Assembly: GCA_017893485.1 (NCBI GenBank)
Contig: CM030359.1
Span: forward strand, 28,648,430-28,712,429
DNA: 64,000 bases
Direction of reading: 5' to 3'
Source of the DNA: Hemerocallis citrina
Taxonomy: Eukaryota > Streptophyta > Magnoliopsida > Asparagales > Asphodelaceae
Shown: positions 1 through 11,310 of the stretch, one piece after another
Layout: every line of letters begins with the position of its first letter
How positions within the stretch are numbered: the first letter of the stretch is position 1
Notes under the pieces: generated by a model
Databases searched by the model: none
Told to the model about the DNA's origin: nothing
The model's input: the letters and a program-made list of their open reading frames with translations, nothing else
Position numbers and translations under genes: made by a program

Positions 1-985
1 TTTTGGTAAAACAAACATGCCAAGAAGACAATCAGGTGCATGATATGAGCTTCACTAACAGTTAAGTGAAAATAGGACCAAAAAAATAGCCTTAGAAGAC
101 CATCAGGTTTGTGAAATAAGCTTCACTAACAGTGAAAGAAACTGGGGATGCTATGCAGCATACTTAGTTTGGAAATGAACCCATTTTGTGTTAAGAAAAC
201 CATTTTTGGCGAAGATTGCAATCAGGTTACATTAACAGTATCTGAAAATGAAAATTTCTCCACTATCTGAGCTTATATGTTGCTCTCCAACTATATCGCA
301 AAACCCAAGTGTTGTGCATATCCGGCCGGATGATTGTGGCATACGTACCTATATACCATCCTCAGTTCAAAGTGAACCCATTTTTGGTATAAAAACAAAC
401 ATGCCAAGAAGACAATCAGGTGCATGATATGAGCTTCACTAACAGTTAAGTGAAAATAGGACCAAAAAAATAGCCTTAGAAGACCATCAGGTTTGTGAAA
501 TAAGCTTCACTAACAGTGAAAGAAACTGGGAATGCTATGCAGCATACTTAGTTTGGAAATGAACCCATTTTGTGTTAAGAAAACCATTTTTGGCTAAGAT
601 TGCAATCAGGTTACATTAACAGTATCTGAAAATGAAAATTTCTCCACTATCTGAGCTTATATGTTGCTCTCCAACTATATCGCAAAACCCAAGTGTTGTG
701 CATATCCGGCCGGAGGATTGTGGCATACGTACCTATATACCATCCTCAGTTCAAAGTGAACCCATTTTTGGTTTAAAAACAAACATGCCAAGAAGACAAT
801 CAGGTGCATGATATGAGCTTCACTAACAGTTAAGTGAAAATAGGACCAAAAAAATAGCCTTAGAAGACCATCAGGTTTGTGAAATAAGCTTCACTAACAG
901 TGAAAGAAACTGGGGATGCTATGCAGCATACTTAGTTTGGAAATGAACCCATTTTGTGTTAAAAAAACCATTTTTGGCATACGTA
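1..985. repeat. Tandem array, unit about 384 bp, inside CACTA element B
   Basis: Landmarks such as ACCATTTTTGGC recur at about 199, 583 and 967, a period of about 384 bp. Each unit carries the imperfect palindrome GTTCA-CAG-TGAAC (or TTCAAAGTGAA variants), CATATCCGGCCGGA and ATGCCAAGAAGACAATCAGG. The same array, with 379-bp units, occurs in element C at 32971-34866. No coding function is seen. Confidence 0.85.
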
Positions 986-3900
986 CCTACATACCATCAT
1001 CAGTTCACAGTGAACCCATTATTTGGTCAAATTCAATTGCCAAGATGACAATCAGATGCATGAAAATAAGCTTCACTAACAATAAAACAAAATGGGTTCA
1101 CTTCAACAACAGCAACAACAGCAAGAGGGAACCAAATATAGAACAATTGGGTTTTGAATGGAGATTGTAGTCATAGATCAATTCTTCATAGAAGAAAAAT
1201 ACGAATAGGGCTCATAGCAAGTGTAGTTTTAACTGGAATTGTCATCGTGGAAGGAAACCAAATATAGAAGCCAGAAAGAGGAATGGTAGAGAATGAGGAT
1301 ACACCAGGCTAACATAGCGGCATTTTCCTCATCTCTCCCCTCATCCCTTCTTTCCCTTCAACACACGAACACAAAGAGACATCAGCAACAACAACAAGAG
1401 CGACAAGAACAACAATAATAATAAATCATTATGAAGAAGATGTCTCTATATGGGTTTCCAGATCTCCACTCCAGCCCTCTCGTTCTAATCACAGCCCAAC
1501 TAAGAACATGGACAACAGCCACTGAACAATCCAATCACAGCCCAATCAAAATTGGCCATCCTGGATCTTAATGAAATCAGCTTCAGTAGTAGTAAAAGAA
1601 GATGGGGATGCTAGCAGCAAACTCAGTTTGGAAGTGAACCCTTTTTTGGTTAAAAAATCATGCCAAAGATGGCAAACAGGTTACTTTAACAGTATCTTGA
1701 AATGAAAATTTCCATTAATGCCTCAGTTCACAGTAAACCCATTTATTATCAAAAAAACATGCCAAGAAGACAAGCAAATGCATGAAATGAGCTTCATTAA
1801 CAGTGAAAGAGGATGGGGATGCTAGCAGCATACGCAGTTTGGTGGTGAACCCATTATTTGATCAAAAGATCATGCAAAAGAGGGCAATCGGCAGGATACC
1901 TTAACAGTAAGTTAAAATGAAAATTTCCATTAACTGAGCTTAATTATATGTTGCTCCACTAATTGTTGTGCCCAACTAAATCTAAAACCAACTTGTTGTC
2001 CAAATCACAGACCATTTTGGCGTACGTAGGTATAGCATCCTCAGTTCACAGTGAACCCATTTATTATCAAAAAACATGGCAAGAAGACAAGCAGATGCAT
2101 GAAATGAGCTTCATTAACAGTGAAAGAGGATGGGGATGCTAACAGCATACTTAGTCTCGTGGTGAACCCATTATTTGATCAAAAAATCATGCAAAATAGG
2201 GCAATCTGCAGGATACCTTAACGGTACCTTAAATTGAAAATTTACATTAACTGAGCTTAAGTATATGTTGCTCCACTAGTTGTTGTGCCCAACTAAATCT
2301 AAAACCAACTTGTTGTGCAAATCACAGACCATTTTGGCGTACGTAGCTATAGCATCCTCAGTTCACACTAAACTCATTTAGTATCAAAAAAACATGCCAA
2401 GAAGACAAGCAGATGCATGAAATGAGCTTCATTAACAGTAAAAGACCATGAAAATTTCCAGTATCTAAGCATTTATTTTTCTATTAATTCTTCATCCCAA
2501 CTAAACCATTCAAGTTAAGGAAATCAAGATGCATCTATCTGAAAAATATGCTAAGTTTGGAAAATAAGGGAAATCAAGAGATGATACCGAAGAGAGCGAG
2601 AGAGAGAGAGAGCGGAGGAGGGAAATCGAAAATGACGAATAAGGCTCATAGCAAGTATAGTTTTAACTGGAATTGTCATCGTGGAAGGAAACCAAATATA
2701 GAAGCCAGAAAGAGGAATGGTAGAGAATGAGGATACACCAGGCTAACATAGCGGCATTTTCCTCATCCCTCTCTCATCCCTTCTTTCCCTTCAACACACG
2801 GACACATAGAGACATCAGCAACAACAGCAAGAATGACAAGAACAACAATAATAATAAATTATTATGAACGAGATGTCTCTATATGGGTTTCCAGATCTCC
2901 ACTCCAACTCGTCTCTTTCTAATCACAGCCCAATTAAGAACAATTGGTCACAGTCACTTCTAAAGAAACATATATGCTCAGATAATGGAAATTTTCATTT
3001 TAAGATACTTTTAAAGTAACCTGATTGCCATCTTTGGCATGATTGCCATCCTCATCTTCTTTTACTATTAATGAAGCTTATCTCATGCATCTGATTGTCA
3101 TCTTGGCATGTTTTTTATAACAAAATGGGTTCACTGTGAACTGAGGATGCTATAGGTACGTATGCCAAAATTCTCCGGATATGCACAACAATTGGGTATT
3201 AGATTTAGTGCAGCGATGAACAGGGCTCATATCAAGTATAATATTACGGACTGTCATCGTGGAAGGAAACCCATTTAATATATAACAAGAGGGGATGGTA
3301 GAGAATGAGGATACACCAGGCTAACATAGCGGCATTTTCCTCATCTCTCTCTCATCCCTTCTTTCCCTTTAACACACGGACACATAGAGACATCAGGAAC
3401 AACAACAAGAGGGGATTGGTCCAACAAAAAGTATAGATTATAATAAACGAGATGTCTCTATTTGGGTTTTCAGATCTCCACTCCAGCCCTTTCTTTCTAA
3501 TCACAGCCCACTTAAGAAAATTAGATTTAGTTGGGCTCAAGAATTAGTAGAGCAACATATAAGCTCAGGTACTGTTAAAGTAACCTGCAGATTGCCATCT
3601 TTGGCATGATTTTGTAACAAAAAATGGGTTCACTGTGAAACTAAGTATGCTGCTAGCATACGAAAATCCTCCAAATCAGTACAACAATGCGGCTGAACAA
3701 ACCTTATCAGCAGGTCATACAATGTCATCTAAGCATGTTATGTGCCAAAGTGGGATTGGTAATACAATGCATGAACGACACGTATTAGTTGTTTGTGAGT
3801 ATGCAATAGGGTGCAGCTATGAACAGGGCTCATATCAAGTGTAGTATTACGGACTATCATCGTGGAAGGAAACCCATTTAATATATAAGCCATATATGGA

Positions 3901-4250
3901 GCCAAAAAGAAGGATGGTAGAGACTTTGGATACACCAGGCTAACATAGCGGCATTTTCCCCATCTCTCCCCTCATCCCTTCTTTCCCTTCAACACACGGA
4001 CACATAGAGACATCAGCAACAACAACAAGAGGGGATTGGTCCAACAAAAAGTATAGATTATAATAAACGAGATGTCTCTATTTGGGTTTCCAGATCTCCA
4101 CTCCAGCCCTTTCTTTCTAATCACAGCCCACTTAAGAAACATAGACGAAATACTTATAGACGACAGCCACAATGCACACTCACAAACACTAGTACGTGTC
4201 TTTCATGCATTCAAGACCATAATCTCTTTAAAAAAACCAATTTAAATACT
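986..4250. repeat. Degenerate internal repeats and a recurrent ~170-bp module of element B
   Basis: No gene is recognised here. Shorter, diverged repeats with the landmark ATGCCAAGAAGACAAGCAGATG recur through about 1750-2430. A separate module (GATACACCAGGCTAACATAG, then a CT-rich stretch, then AACACACGGACACATAGAGACATCAG, then a segment ending TCTAATCACAGCCCA) recurs at about 1300, 2730, 3310 and 3930. The small minus-strand reading frames in this module (for example 3352-3540 and 3972-4172) are copies of each other through the repeat and have no recognised domain. I do not call them genes. Confidence 0.7.
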
Positions 4251-4253
4251 TAC

Positions 4254-5640
4254 CCTGGGTGGGACTTGGGACTGCTGCCCTATTAAATTGGCCATTTTTT
4301 CTTGGAGGAGTGCAACTTGTGCCTTTAAGGCAGTCATCTCCTCGTCGTGATTGCCACTTGAACTAGATGGACTCCGTCCAAATAGCCGCGAGGGGGTTGG
4401 TCCCAGGCCCATACCACGGACACGTCCATGCCTCTCCTTTCCCCTAACATCGGTCAAGGCAACTCTCTGCCGGGTACGCCAATCTGGGCGTGGCGCCGTA
4501 GGGTCCGAATCTGAAGCAGAGGAGATTTCATCATACCTTTTCCGAGCATTAGTCTGTAAAAGGACATAACAATCAGAGTTAAAAGCAGATGAGATTTCGA
4601 CTCCTCATTAGATATTAGTTCACAAATTACCAGAATCCGTGCTGCCTCAGGGCTCGCATACGTCCCATCCTTTAATTTGTGGGTGACATCAAAAAAGTCA
4701 ATGTCCCCAAACTCCGTAGGCCCCCCCAAATCTTCTTCCTATATATTAGTAAGATGAAATGGTTATAAACAAATAACTATAAGTAAAAAATTGTTCAATA
4801 CTATTGCGCCTACCAATTCTTCCCGAACCAGAGCGAAGCTCTGTGTACCAGCGGTGTGCAGCACTAGCTGCTTTGACCGACTGGCAGCTCCCACCTCCGC
4901 CCTTTTCTGTACATGCCACAATGAAGTTAACAGAAAAATTCATTATAGCCGCCATACAACCACATACTCATTTGATTTTTGTGTGTTTAATGTAAATACC
5001 TGACCGATCGCCGAACTCCAGTAGTGCACAAGAAATTGCCAATCCGAAGGCTCCACATTTTCTGGCACATTCACTGCATTCTCCTCCTCTGAAAGGTCTT
5101 TGTTATAAAACTTCGACTTCAATTCACTCTTGTGGTCCCTTCACTTCTTGGAGAGTGACTTTTCAACCCAAGGCGTAAGTGAGTCGGCGAACGAGAAGTA
5201 TTGCTGCAAAATTCATTACCCATCACTAATAATACATATTTCAATAATAATTTTTCGCCGACCAATTATGTATTTTAGATGAGAAATACCTTGATTGTCG
5301 TAATAGCAGTGGCCTTTGTGGTGGTTGGCACCTTCGGCCAACTCTCGTATGACAAAGGAAGTATGCGGGGGTTCCTTGCTATAACCCCAATGAAGGAAGA
5401 AAATTTGCTGGCGTTATCGCCAATCGGTTGCCCAACATCGTTCGCCTCCACCTCGATCCTTTCATCATTCTGAAGCCTCCAAACATTCGTCATCTTAGTC
5501 CGCCCACGATGTTTTTTGACAGTGGGCGGCGTGCTACCCTCACCCTCTTCTGTTTGACTGCCACTATTATGTAGTGGCTGCTCATCCCCATGGCTCTCGT
5601 TGCCATCATTTATATTTAACCTCTTTCCACGCCTTGGCAT
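4254..5640 (-). pseudogene. TNPA-like / Transposase_24 (Ptta/En/Spm) protein gene of CACTA element B, broken
   Basis: A spliced minus-strand gene model in five pieces: 5290-5640, 5000-5203, 4814-4906, 4631-4738 and 4254-4553, all in phase 0 with GT-AG borders, about 352 codons in total; the last exon may be missing. Family signatures as I know them: GQPIGDNASKFSSFIG and the downstream W-K-P segment in exon 1; DWQFLVHYWSS in exon 2; LHTAGTQSFALVREE in exon 3; THKLKDGTYASPEAA in exon 4; GRVRGMGLGPTPSRLFG followed by a short coiled-coil-like tail in exon 5. In En/Spm-type elements this class of protein binds subterminal DNA and helps transposition or expression. Codon 21 of exon 2 is TGA (5141-5143) where the family usually has Trp, so the protein is cut short. 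The same stop is in the copy in element C. The gene reads away from the right terminus, as expected for the element's own gene. Confidence 0.85.
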
Positions 5641-6640
5641 GTTGTACCTGTCAAGGATTCAAATACACACATGCCAAGAAGACAATCATATGCATGAAAT
5701 CAGCTTCATTAACAGTGAAAGAAGATGAGGCCTATGCTAGCAGCATACTTAGTTTGGAAGTGAACCCATTATTTGGTTAAAAAATCATGCCAAAGAGGGC
5801 AATCAGGTTACTTTAACAGTATCTTAAAATGAAAATTTCCATTATCCGATCTTATATGTTGCTCTACTAATTCTTGAGCCCAACTAAATCTAAAACCCAA
5901 TTGTTGTGCATATCCGGAGGATTTTGGCATACAGCTATAGCATCCTCAGTTCACAGTGAACCCATTTAATACCAAAAAAACATGCCAAGAAGGCAATCAG
6001 ATGCATGAAATAAGCTTCATTAACAGTAAAAGAAGATGAAAATTCTAGCAGCATACTTAGTTAGGAAGTGAACCCATTTTTTGTTAAAAAATCATGCCAA
6101 AGATGGCAAACAGGTTACTTTAACAGTATCTTGAAATGAACATTTTCATTATCTGAGCATATATGTTGCTCTACTAATTCTTTAGCCTAACTAAATCTAA
6201 AACCCAATTGTTCAGCATATCCGGAGGATTTTGGCATACGTAGCTATAACATCCTCAGTTCACAGTGAACCCATTTTGGTTAAAAAAACATGCCAAGATG
6301 ACTATCAGATGCATGGAATAAGCTTCTTTAACAATAAAAGAAGATGAAATTTCTAGCAGCATACTTAGTTTGGAAGTGAACCCATTTTTGGTTAAAAAAT
6401 CATGCCAAAGAGGGCAATCTGCAGGTAACTTTAACAGTTTCTTGAAATGAAAATTTACATTATCTGAGCATATATGTTGCTCCACTAATGGTTGTGCCCA
6501 ACCCAATCTAAAACCCAATTGTTGTGCATCGTCAGTTCACAGTGAACCCATTTTATATCAAAAAAACATGCCAAGAAGACAATCAGATGCATGAAATCAG
6601 CTTCATTAACAGTATAAGAACATGAAAATTTCAACATGCA
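5640..6640. repeat. Diverged tandem repeats (about 260-300 bp) upstream of the TNPA-like gene
   Basis: Units recur at about 5675, 5980, 6290 and 6565 with the landmarks ATGCCAAGA(A/T)G, CAGATGCATG, AGCAGCATACTTAG, AGTTCACAGTGAACCCA and CCCAACTAAATCTAAAACCC. They are relatives of the larger 384-bp units. The matching block in element C is 39880-40870; C keeps about 35 bp near 40740 that B lacks near 6528. Confidence 0.75.
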
Positions 6641-6659
6641 TCTATCAGAAAAAAAATGC

Positions 6660-7012
6660 TAAGTTTCAAAAATTAGGGGAATCAACAGATGATACCGAAG
6701 AGAGAGAGAGAGCGGGGCGACGAGCGCGGGGGGGGGGGGGGGGGGGCAGATAGAGAGAGAGCGGGGCGACACGGTCGTTTCCGTTCGCCGATTCACCTCC
6801 AAATCGGGATAGGGAGGAGGGAAATCGAAAATGGCGAAGGGAAGAAGGGACGATGACGAATGTTCGAAGGCCGTCGAAGAGGACGAAGCGGCGGAGGCAA
6901 ACGCGCGGGAAGGAGAGCGAGGAAGGAGGGAAAACGAAGCGCCTTTTGTTTTTTATTTTTTTGGGGTTTAGGGAAATGGCGAGCGAAAGGTTAGGGTAGA
7001 TGGGATTTATCG
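6660..7012 (-). promoter_or_regulatory. GA/CT-rich leader-like region with a long G tract, upstream of the TNPA-like gene
   Basis: Between the right subterminal hairpins and the TNPA-like gene lies a purine-rich plus strand (pyrimidine-rich minus strand) with GAGAGAGA runs and an uninterrupted G tract near 6730-6747. On the minus strand this resembles a plant 5' leader (CCCTAAACCCC, then CTTC-rich sequence) with a possible donor GGAG|GTGAAT. The short plus-strand frame beginning ATGGCGAAGGG is probably incidental. The role as a leader or promoter is inferred from position only. Confidence 0.4.
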
Positions 7013-7235
7013 CAGCTTTTCACCGGCGTTTTAATTAGACACGCCGGTGAATCATAAACTACACCGGCGTTTTTAAATAAAACGCCTGTGAATAAGCGGA
7101 TTCACCGGAGTTTTAATTCGGCCGCCGATATATAACCATCGCATCTGGTGGCCCATTCCTAATCGCTACCTACCCCGGCGCTACTAGTAAAACGCCGGGG
7201 AATATTCGCCGGTAAATCTGGTTTCTTTTGTAGTG
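7013..7235. repeat. Right subterminal hairpin array of CACTA element B
   Basis: GC-rich inverted pairs such as CACCGGCG...(A/T-rich)...CGCC(G/T)GTGAA recur four or so times, followed by CCCCGGCGCTACTAGT and CGCCGGTAAATC before the terminus. The arms are 6-10 bp with loops of about 8-12 A/T-rich bases. By analogy with En/Spm these are candidate TNPA-type binding sites. Confidence 0.75.
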
Positions 7236-8275
7236 TTGGGATGAAGAATTAATAGACAAACATGCTTAGATACTGGAAATTTTCATTTTCTTTTACTGTT
7301 AAAGATTAGCCATCTGATTGTCATTTTAGCATGCTTTTTTTACCAAAATGGGTTAACTGTCATCTAAGGATGCTGTATACCAAAATCCAAATCTGTACAA
7401 GAATTGGGCTGAACAGACCTGTGTGCAGGTTTCTCTTTGAGCTGGAAACATCATGATTTAGTTGGGATGAAGAATTAATAGACAAACATGCTTAGATACT
7501 GGAAATTTTCAGTTTCTTTTGCTGTTAAAGATGCTGGATATTAGCCATCTGATTGTCATCTTAGCATGCTTTTTTAGCAAAATGGGTTAACTGTCATCTA
7601 AGGATGCTGTATACCAAAATCCAAATTTGTACAAGAATTGGGCTGAACAAACCTGTGTGCAGGTTTCTCTTTGAGCCAGAAACATCATGATTTAGTTGGG
7701 ATGAAGAATTAATAGACAAACATGCTTAGATACTGGAAATTTTCATTTTCTTTTACTGTTAAAGATGCTGGATATTAACCATCTGATTGTCATCTTAGCA
7801 TGCTTTTTTACCAAAATGGGTTAACTGTCATCTAAGGATGCTATATACCAAAATCCAAATCTGTACAAGAATTGGGCTGAACAAACCTGTGTGCATGTTT
7901 CTCTTTGAGCCGGAAACATCATGATTTAGTTGGGATGAAAAATTAATAGACAAACATGCTTAGATACTGGAAATTTTCATTTTCTTTTACTGTTAAAGAT
8001 GCTGGATATTAGCCATCTGATTGTCATCTTAGCATGCTTTTTTACCAAAATGGGTTAACTGTCATCTAAGGATGTTGTATACCAAAATCCAAATCTGTAC
8101 AAGAATTGGGCTGAACAAACCTGTGTGCAGGTTTTTCTTTGAGCCGGAAACATCATGATTTAGTTGGGATGAAAAATTAATAGACAAACATGCTTATACT
8201 GGAAATTTTTATTTTCTTTTGCTGTTAAAGATGCTGGATATTAGCCATCTGATTGTCATCTTAGCATGCTTGTTT
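7236..8275. repeat. Tandem array, 234-bp unit, about 4.5 copies, in CACTA element A
   Basis: The start landmark TTGGGATGAAGAATTAATAG (or GATGAAAAATTAATAG) occurs at 7236, 7462, 7696, 7930 and 8164, giving spacings of 226, 234, 234 and 234 bp. Units are very similar, which points to recent homogenisation or expansion. The unit is a reverse-complement relative of the B/C internal repeats (shared CATCTGATTGTCAT and ACCAAAATGGGTTAACTG). Confidence 0.92.
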
Positions 8276-9399
8276 AGTGGATGTCGTCTATGTTCTTAAT
8301 TGGGCTGTAATTAGAAAGAGAGGGCTCGAGTGGAGATCTGGAAACCCATATAGAGACATCTCGTTTATTATAATTTATTATTATTGTTGTTATTGTTGCT
8401 CTTGCTGTTGTTGCTGATGTCTCTTTGTGTGCGTGTGTTGAAGAGAAAGAAGGGATGAGAGAGAGATGAGGAAAATGCCGCTATGTTAGCCTGGTGTATC
8501 CTCATTCTCTACCATTCCTCTTTCTGTTTCCATTTCTGGCTTCTATATTTGGTTTCCTTCCATGATGACAGTTCTTTAAAACTATACTTGATATGAGCCC
8601 CTTCTTATTTTTCTTATATTTGGTTTCCTTAGACGATGACAGTTTCATGGATTGTCTGAACAATCCATGAAAGACATGCTTAGATACTGGATTTTTATTT
8701 GTTTTACTGTTTTAGATACTAGATATTCCCAATCAGAGGAGAATATAAAGGTTTCAAGTTAGGTACTTGATTTTCATTTGTTTCACTGTTTTAGATATAT
8801 TCAAAAACAAAAATAAGTACTAGCTTTTTAGCACTGCAATATAATTATTTTACCTTTCTATATATCATTAACAATTCTATTTGTAATTGGCACTTTGATC
8901 TTAGAATTTAAGAATTGGGTAGATCGTTTTGCAAGTTCAAAAAATATGTATATTGTGTATTGTGGTCTAGTGTTGAACTAATTTATTGTTTTTTTTCCAC
9001 AAAGCGGTCCGATCAATCAATCAAATGTGAGTCTCCCAGATCAAGGAAATTCTGATGATCAGAACTGAAGCGACTCAAGGGATATGAATCTGTGGTCGGC
9101 CTACTCTAGTTGTTGTTGTTATGTTGTTCTTGTTGTTGTTATGTCCTGAATTGTTGTTTTAAGTAATTGTTGAGATATTTGGGATGTTAATTACTGTATT
9201 TGTTAATTATGACACTGTGTTAATTTTGCGGTGAATTTGGATGATTAATGGACTATGTGTGAAACTTTATTATCTTTAATTCTTGTGTTTGGTTGTGATT
9301 TGCACATTAATATGCCTGAAATTGGTTGAATCAGTTGTGAATTAGTTTACAGGTTTTTTAAATGAAATTGTGAATTGAAACCGAATGAAAAACTGGATC

Positions 9400-9981
9400 A
9401 GGAAAAACAAACGATCACACACCGGCATTTCATAAAACGACGGTGTATCCAATTAATTAGTTGGAAAGTTCGATAGAGAGGCGTTCCTACACACGCCGGT
9501 GTACCCGTAAGCTGCAACAGCATTAAGAAACACCGGCATTTTAGAAAATGCCGGTGAACCTCACTACAACGGCATTTTTCCAACACACCGGTGCTTGTAA
9601 CTAGGGAAAATAGGGCACTCAGAAACGCACATACACTGGCGTTCTCCGACCTCCGGTATACATTGAACATACACCGGCGTTTCTACAAATGCCGGTGAAT
9701 AGATATATACTGGCGTTATGTAACCGCCGGTGAATGTATATTGGGGAAAAGAACGGCACTCAGAAGTTCCCATATCCCGGCGTTCTCTGACCGCTGGTGT
9801 ATTTTCAAGATACACCGGCGTCCAGTAGAAACACCGGTGTATACCCCTACCTTTCCGCGACGCTCGCTTCGGCGGTATTTGTACCGGTGTTTTTATAAAC
9901 GCCGGTGAAAGTTTTACCGGCGCAAAAAACCACCGGTGAAGACCTAAAAAAATGCCATTGAATAGCTTGTCTGTTGTAGTG
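9400..9981. repeat. Subterminal hairpin array of CACTA element A
   Basis: At least nine ACACCGGCG / CGCCGGTG(T/A) half-sites in inverted pairs separated by A/T-rich loops, ending in the GTAGTG terminus. Several arms carry single substitutions (CACCGGCATT, CTCCGGTAT), so this array is older or less constrained than those of C. Confidence 0.75.
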
Positions 9982-10529
9982 AAACGTTCAACTCTGTCCC
10001 AGATATGCCACAAAAACTTGTTGGGATCAAACAGCAAGTTCGCAACAGCTCTCCCAGGACAGCTATATGTGTACGAGATCCACCAATCAACGGTGATGGA
10101 GTAAAAAGCTGGGTATACACATATACGTAATTATACATATATATATATGAGTTGTTACATATACACAACAATATATATATATATGTATATAAAATTATAT
10201 GCAAACCCAAGCTTTAAACTCCCCAAACAAATACTCGCGAGTTCAAAAGAAGAGAAGAAACGTGTTCGGGTCATATTCGGATCCACAAAACCCACTAAAA
10301 AAAAAGGAATTAGGATAACGGGTTGCGGGTATGGATCCATACCCGAAAACCCGCAAACCCGCCTTTGTCTTTCCTTCTTCTTCTTCTTCCAAACGCTTTT
10401 TTCCCGCCAAAAAATTTGAAAATGGGACTCGACTGAAATCCTCTCCTCCTCTCGCTCCAACTCCAACCTCGAGTTCTCACCGCCTCTAAGAACATTCCAA
10501 TGTGAAGCTCCGCCATCTTAAGGCCACAT
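9982..10529. other. Unassigned flank of CACTA element A, with an AT microsatellite
   Basis: No gene is supported. On the minus strand 9982-10075 could encode a protein-like stretch (...LFDPNKFLWHIWDRVERF), possibly a captured or broken exon, but I cannot assign it. Positions about 10135-10200 are (TA)n-rich microsatellite. Positions 10260-10370 repeat ACCCGAAAACCCGC-like words resembling hAT subterminal sequence. Confidence 0.35.
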
Positions 10530-11310
10530 CATCGAAGACATGGTCGAAAGCCAGAGCTCGACAATCTCCAAAAACCCAGAACAGAGCTCGAAACCAAAAA
10601 AACTCCAACTCCCATAGCTCGGCGAAAGAGACATCCGTAGCTCGGCGAGAAGGTCCATAGCTCAGCAAAATGAGCTACTGCCATAGCTCGGCAAAACGAC
10701 GAGATTCCAAGTCACCATAGCTCAGCGAAGCTTTGACAGAGCTCAAACCCATAGCTCGGTGAGACGAGCTATCGTCATAGCTCGGCGAGACAAAGCTCAA
10801 ACTCATAGCTCAGCGGAAAGGCCTATTGCCACAGCTCGGCGAGAGCTCGAAGCTCCAAAGCTCGGCCGAGTTTCGACGACTCCATGGTTCGGCGAGAGCT
10901 CGACATAGCTCTACCTCGGCGAAGCCTCGACGTCTCCATAGTTCGGCGAGAGCTCGATGCCACTCCACCTTGACAATACCATCGAAAGCTCGATGAAAAG
11001 TCGGAGGCCATAGCTCGACGAATTCGCTTCACAGGGTCGATATCACTATAGCTCGACCAAGATGAACAACTCCCTTAGCTCGGCCGAAATTCGCCCCCAT
11101 GACTCCGTAATCGCCTACTGAAGCGTTTGTCGAGCTATGCAACGAAGGAGGCGAAAAATAGCTCGGCAAATTGGTTCGCCGAGCTGAAGGGTAGAAGAAG
11201 ACGACGGGAACCGTCCGATCTCCACAAAATTCGCGCATCCCATGACCAACGCTTCAGGGATTTTTCGGCTTGATCAAAGCCTTTCCGCCGTCGAATTTCC
11301 TTAGCGCACG
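10530..11310. repeat. Irregular AGCTCGGCGA-rich repeat tract
   Basis: The word (CAT)AGCTCGGCGA(GA) or close variants occurs more than 20 times with irregular spacing, at two densities (10540-10860 and 10860-11190). A sparser version (GAGCTCAGCGAAGCTC) is at about 49080-49180, where it also precedes the same kind of gypsy-type LTR sequence, so the tract seems to be part of that LTR family rather than an independent satellite. Small open frames crossing it are repeat shadows. Confidence 0.7.

Larger units (their letters stand above)
1..7235. mobile_element. CACTA (En/Spm) element B, right part, truncated by window edge
   Basis: The right terminus is seen directly: the strand ends ...TTTCTTTTGTAGTG at 7235, whose reverse complement CACTACAAAAGAAAC is the CACTA-type terminus also found at 31081 and 41474. 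GC-rich subterminal hairpins precede it from about 7013. The body matches element C (31081-41474) almost base for base at a nearly constant offset of about 34.2 kb, except for copy-number changes in its tandem arrays. The left end lies outside the window. The body holds a 384-bp array, shorter repeats, a broken TNPA-like gene (minus strand) and a CT/GA-rich leader-like tract. No TNPD-like transposase is visible. The flank TTGGGATGAAG at 7236 continues a repeat unit of element A, so B probably inserted into A. Confidence 0.88.
7236..9981. mobile_element. CACTA element A, right part, inverted relative to B and C
   Basis: The right terminus reads ...TCTGTTGTAGTG at 9976-9981 (reverse complement CACTACAACAGAC). 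Subterminal hairpins occupy about 9400-9960. The segment 8270-9981 matches the left part of element C (about 31081-32900) in reverse complement, for example the CTGATGATCAGAACTGAAG block at about 9051 against its complement near 32120. So A lies in the opposite orientation to B and C. Its left portion is interrupted at 7235/7236 by element B and the rest is beyond the window. No coding exon is recognised. Confidence 0.8.

Noticed and set aside
5279..5473. Plus-strand frame with a secretory-looking N-terminus (MRNTLIVVIAVAFVVVG), also at 39491-39685
   Set aside because: It is antisense to exon 1 of the TNPA-like gene, whose motifs and splice sites explain the sequence.
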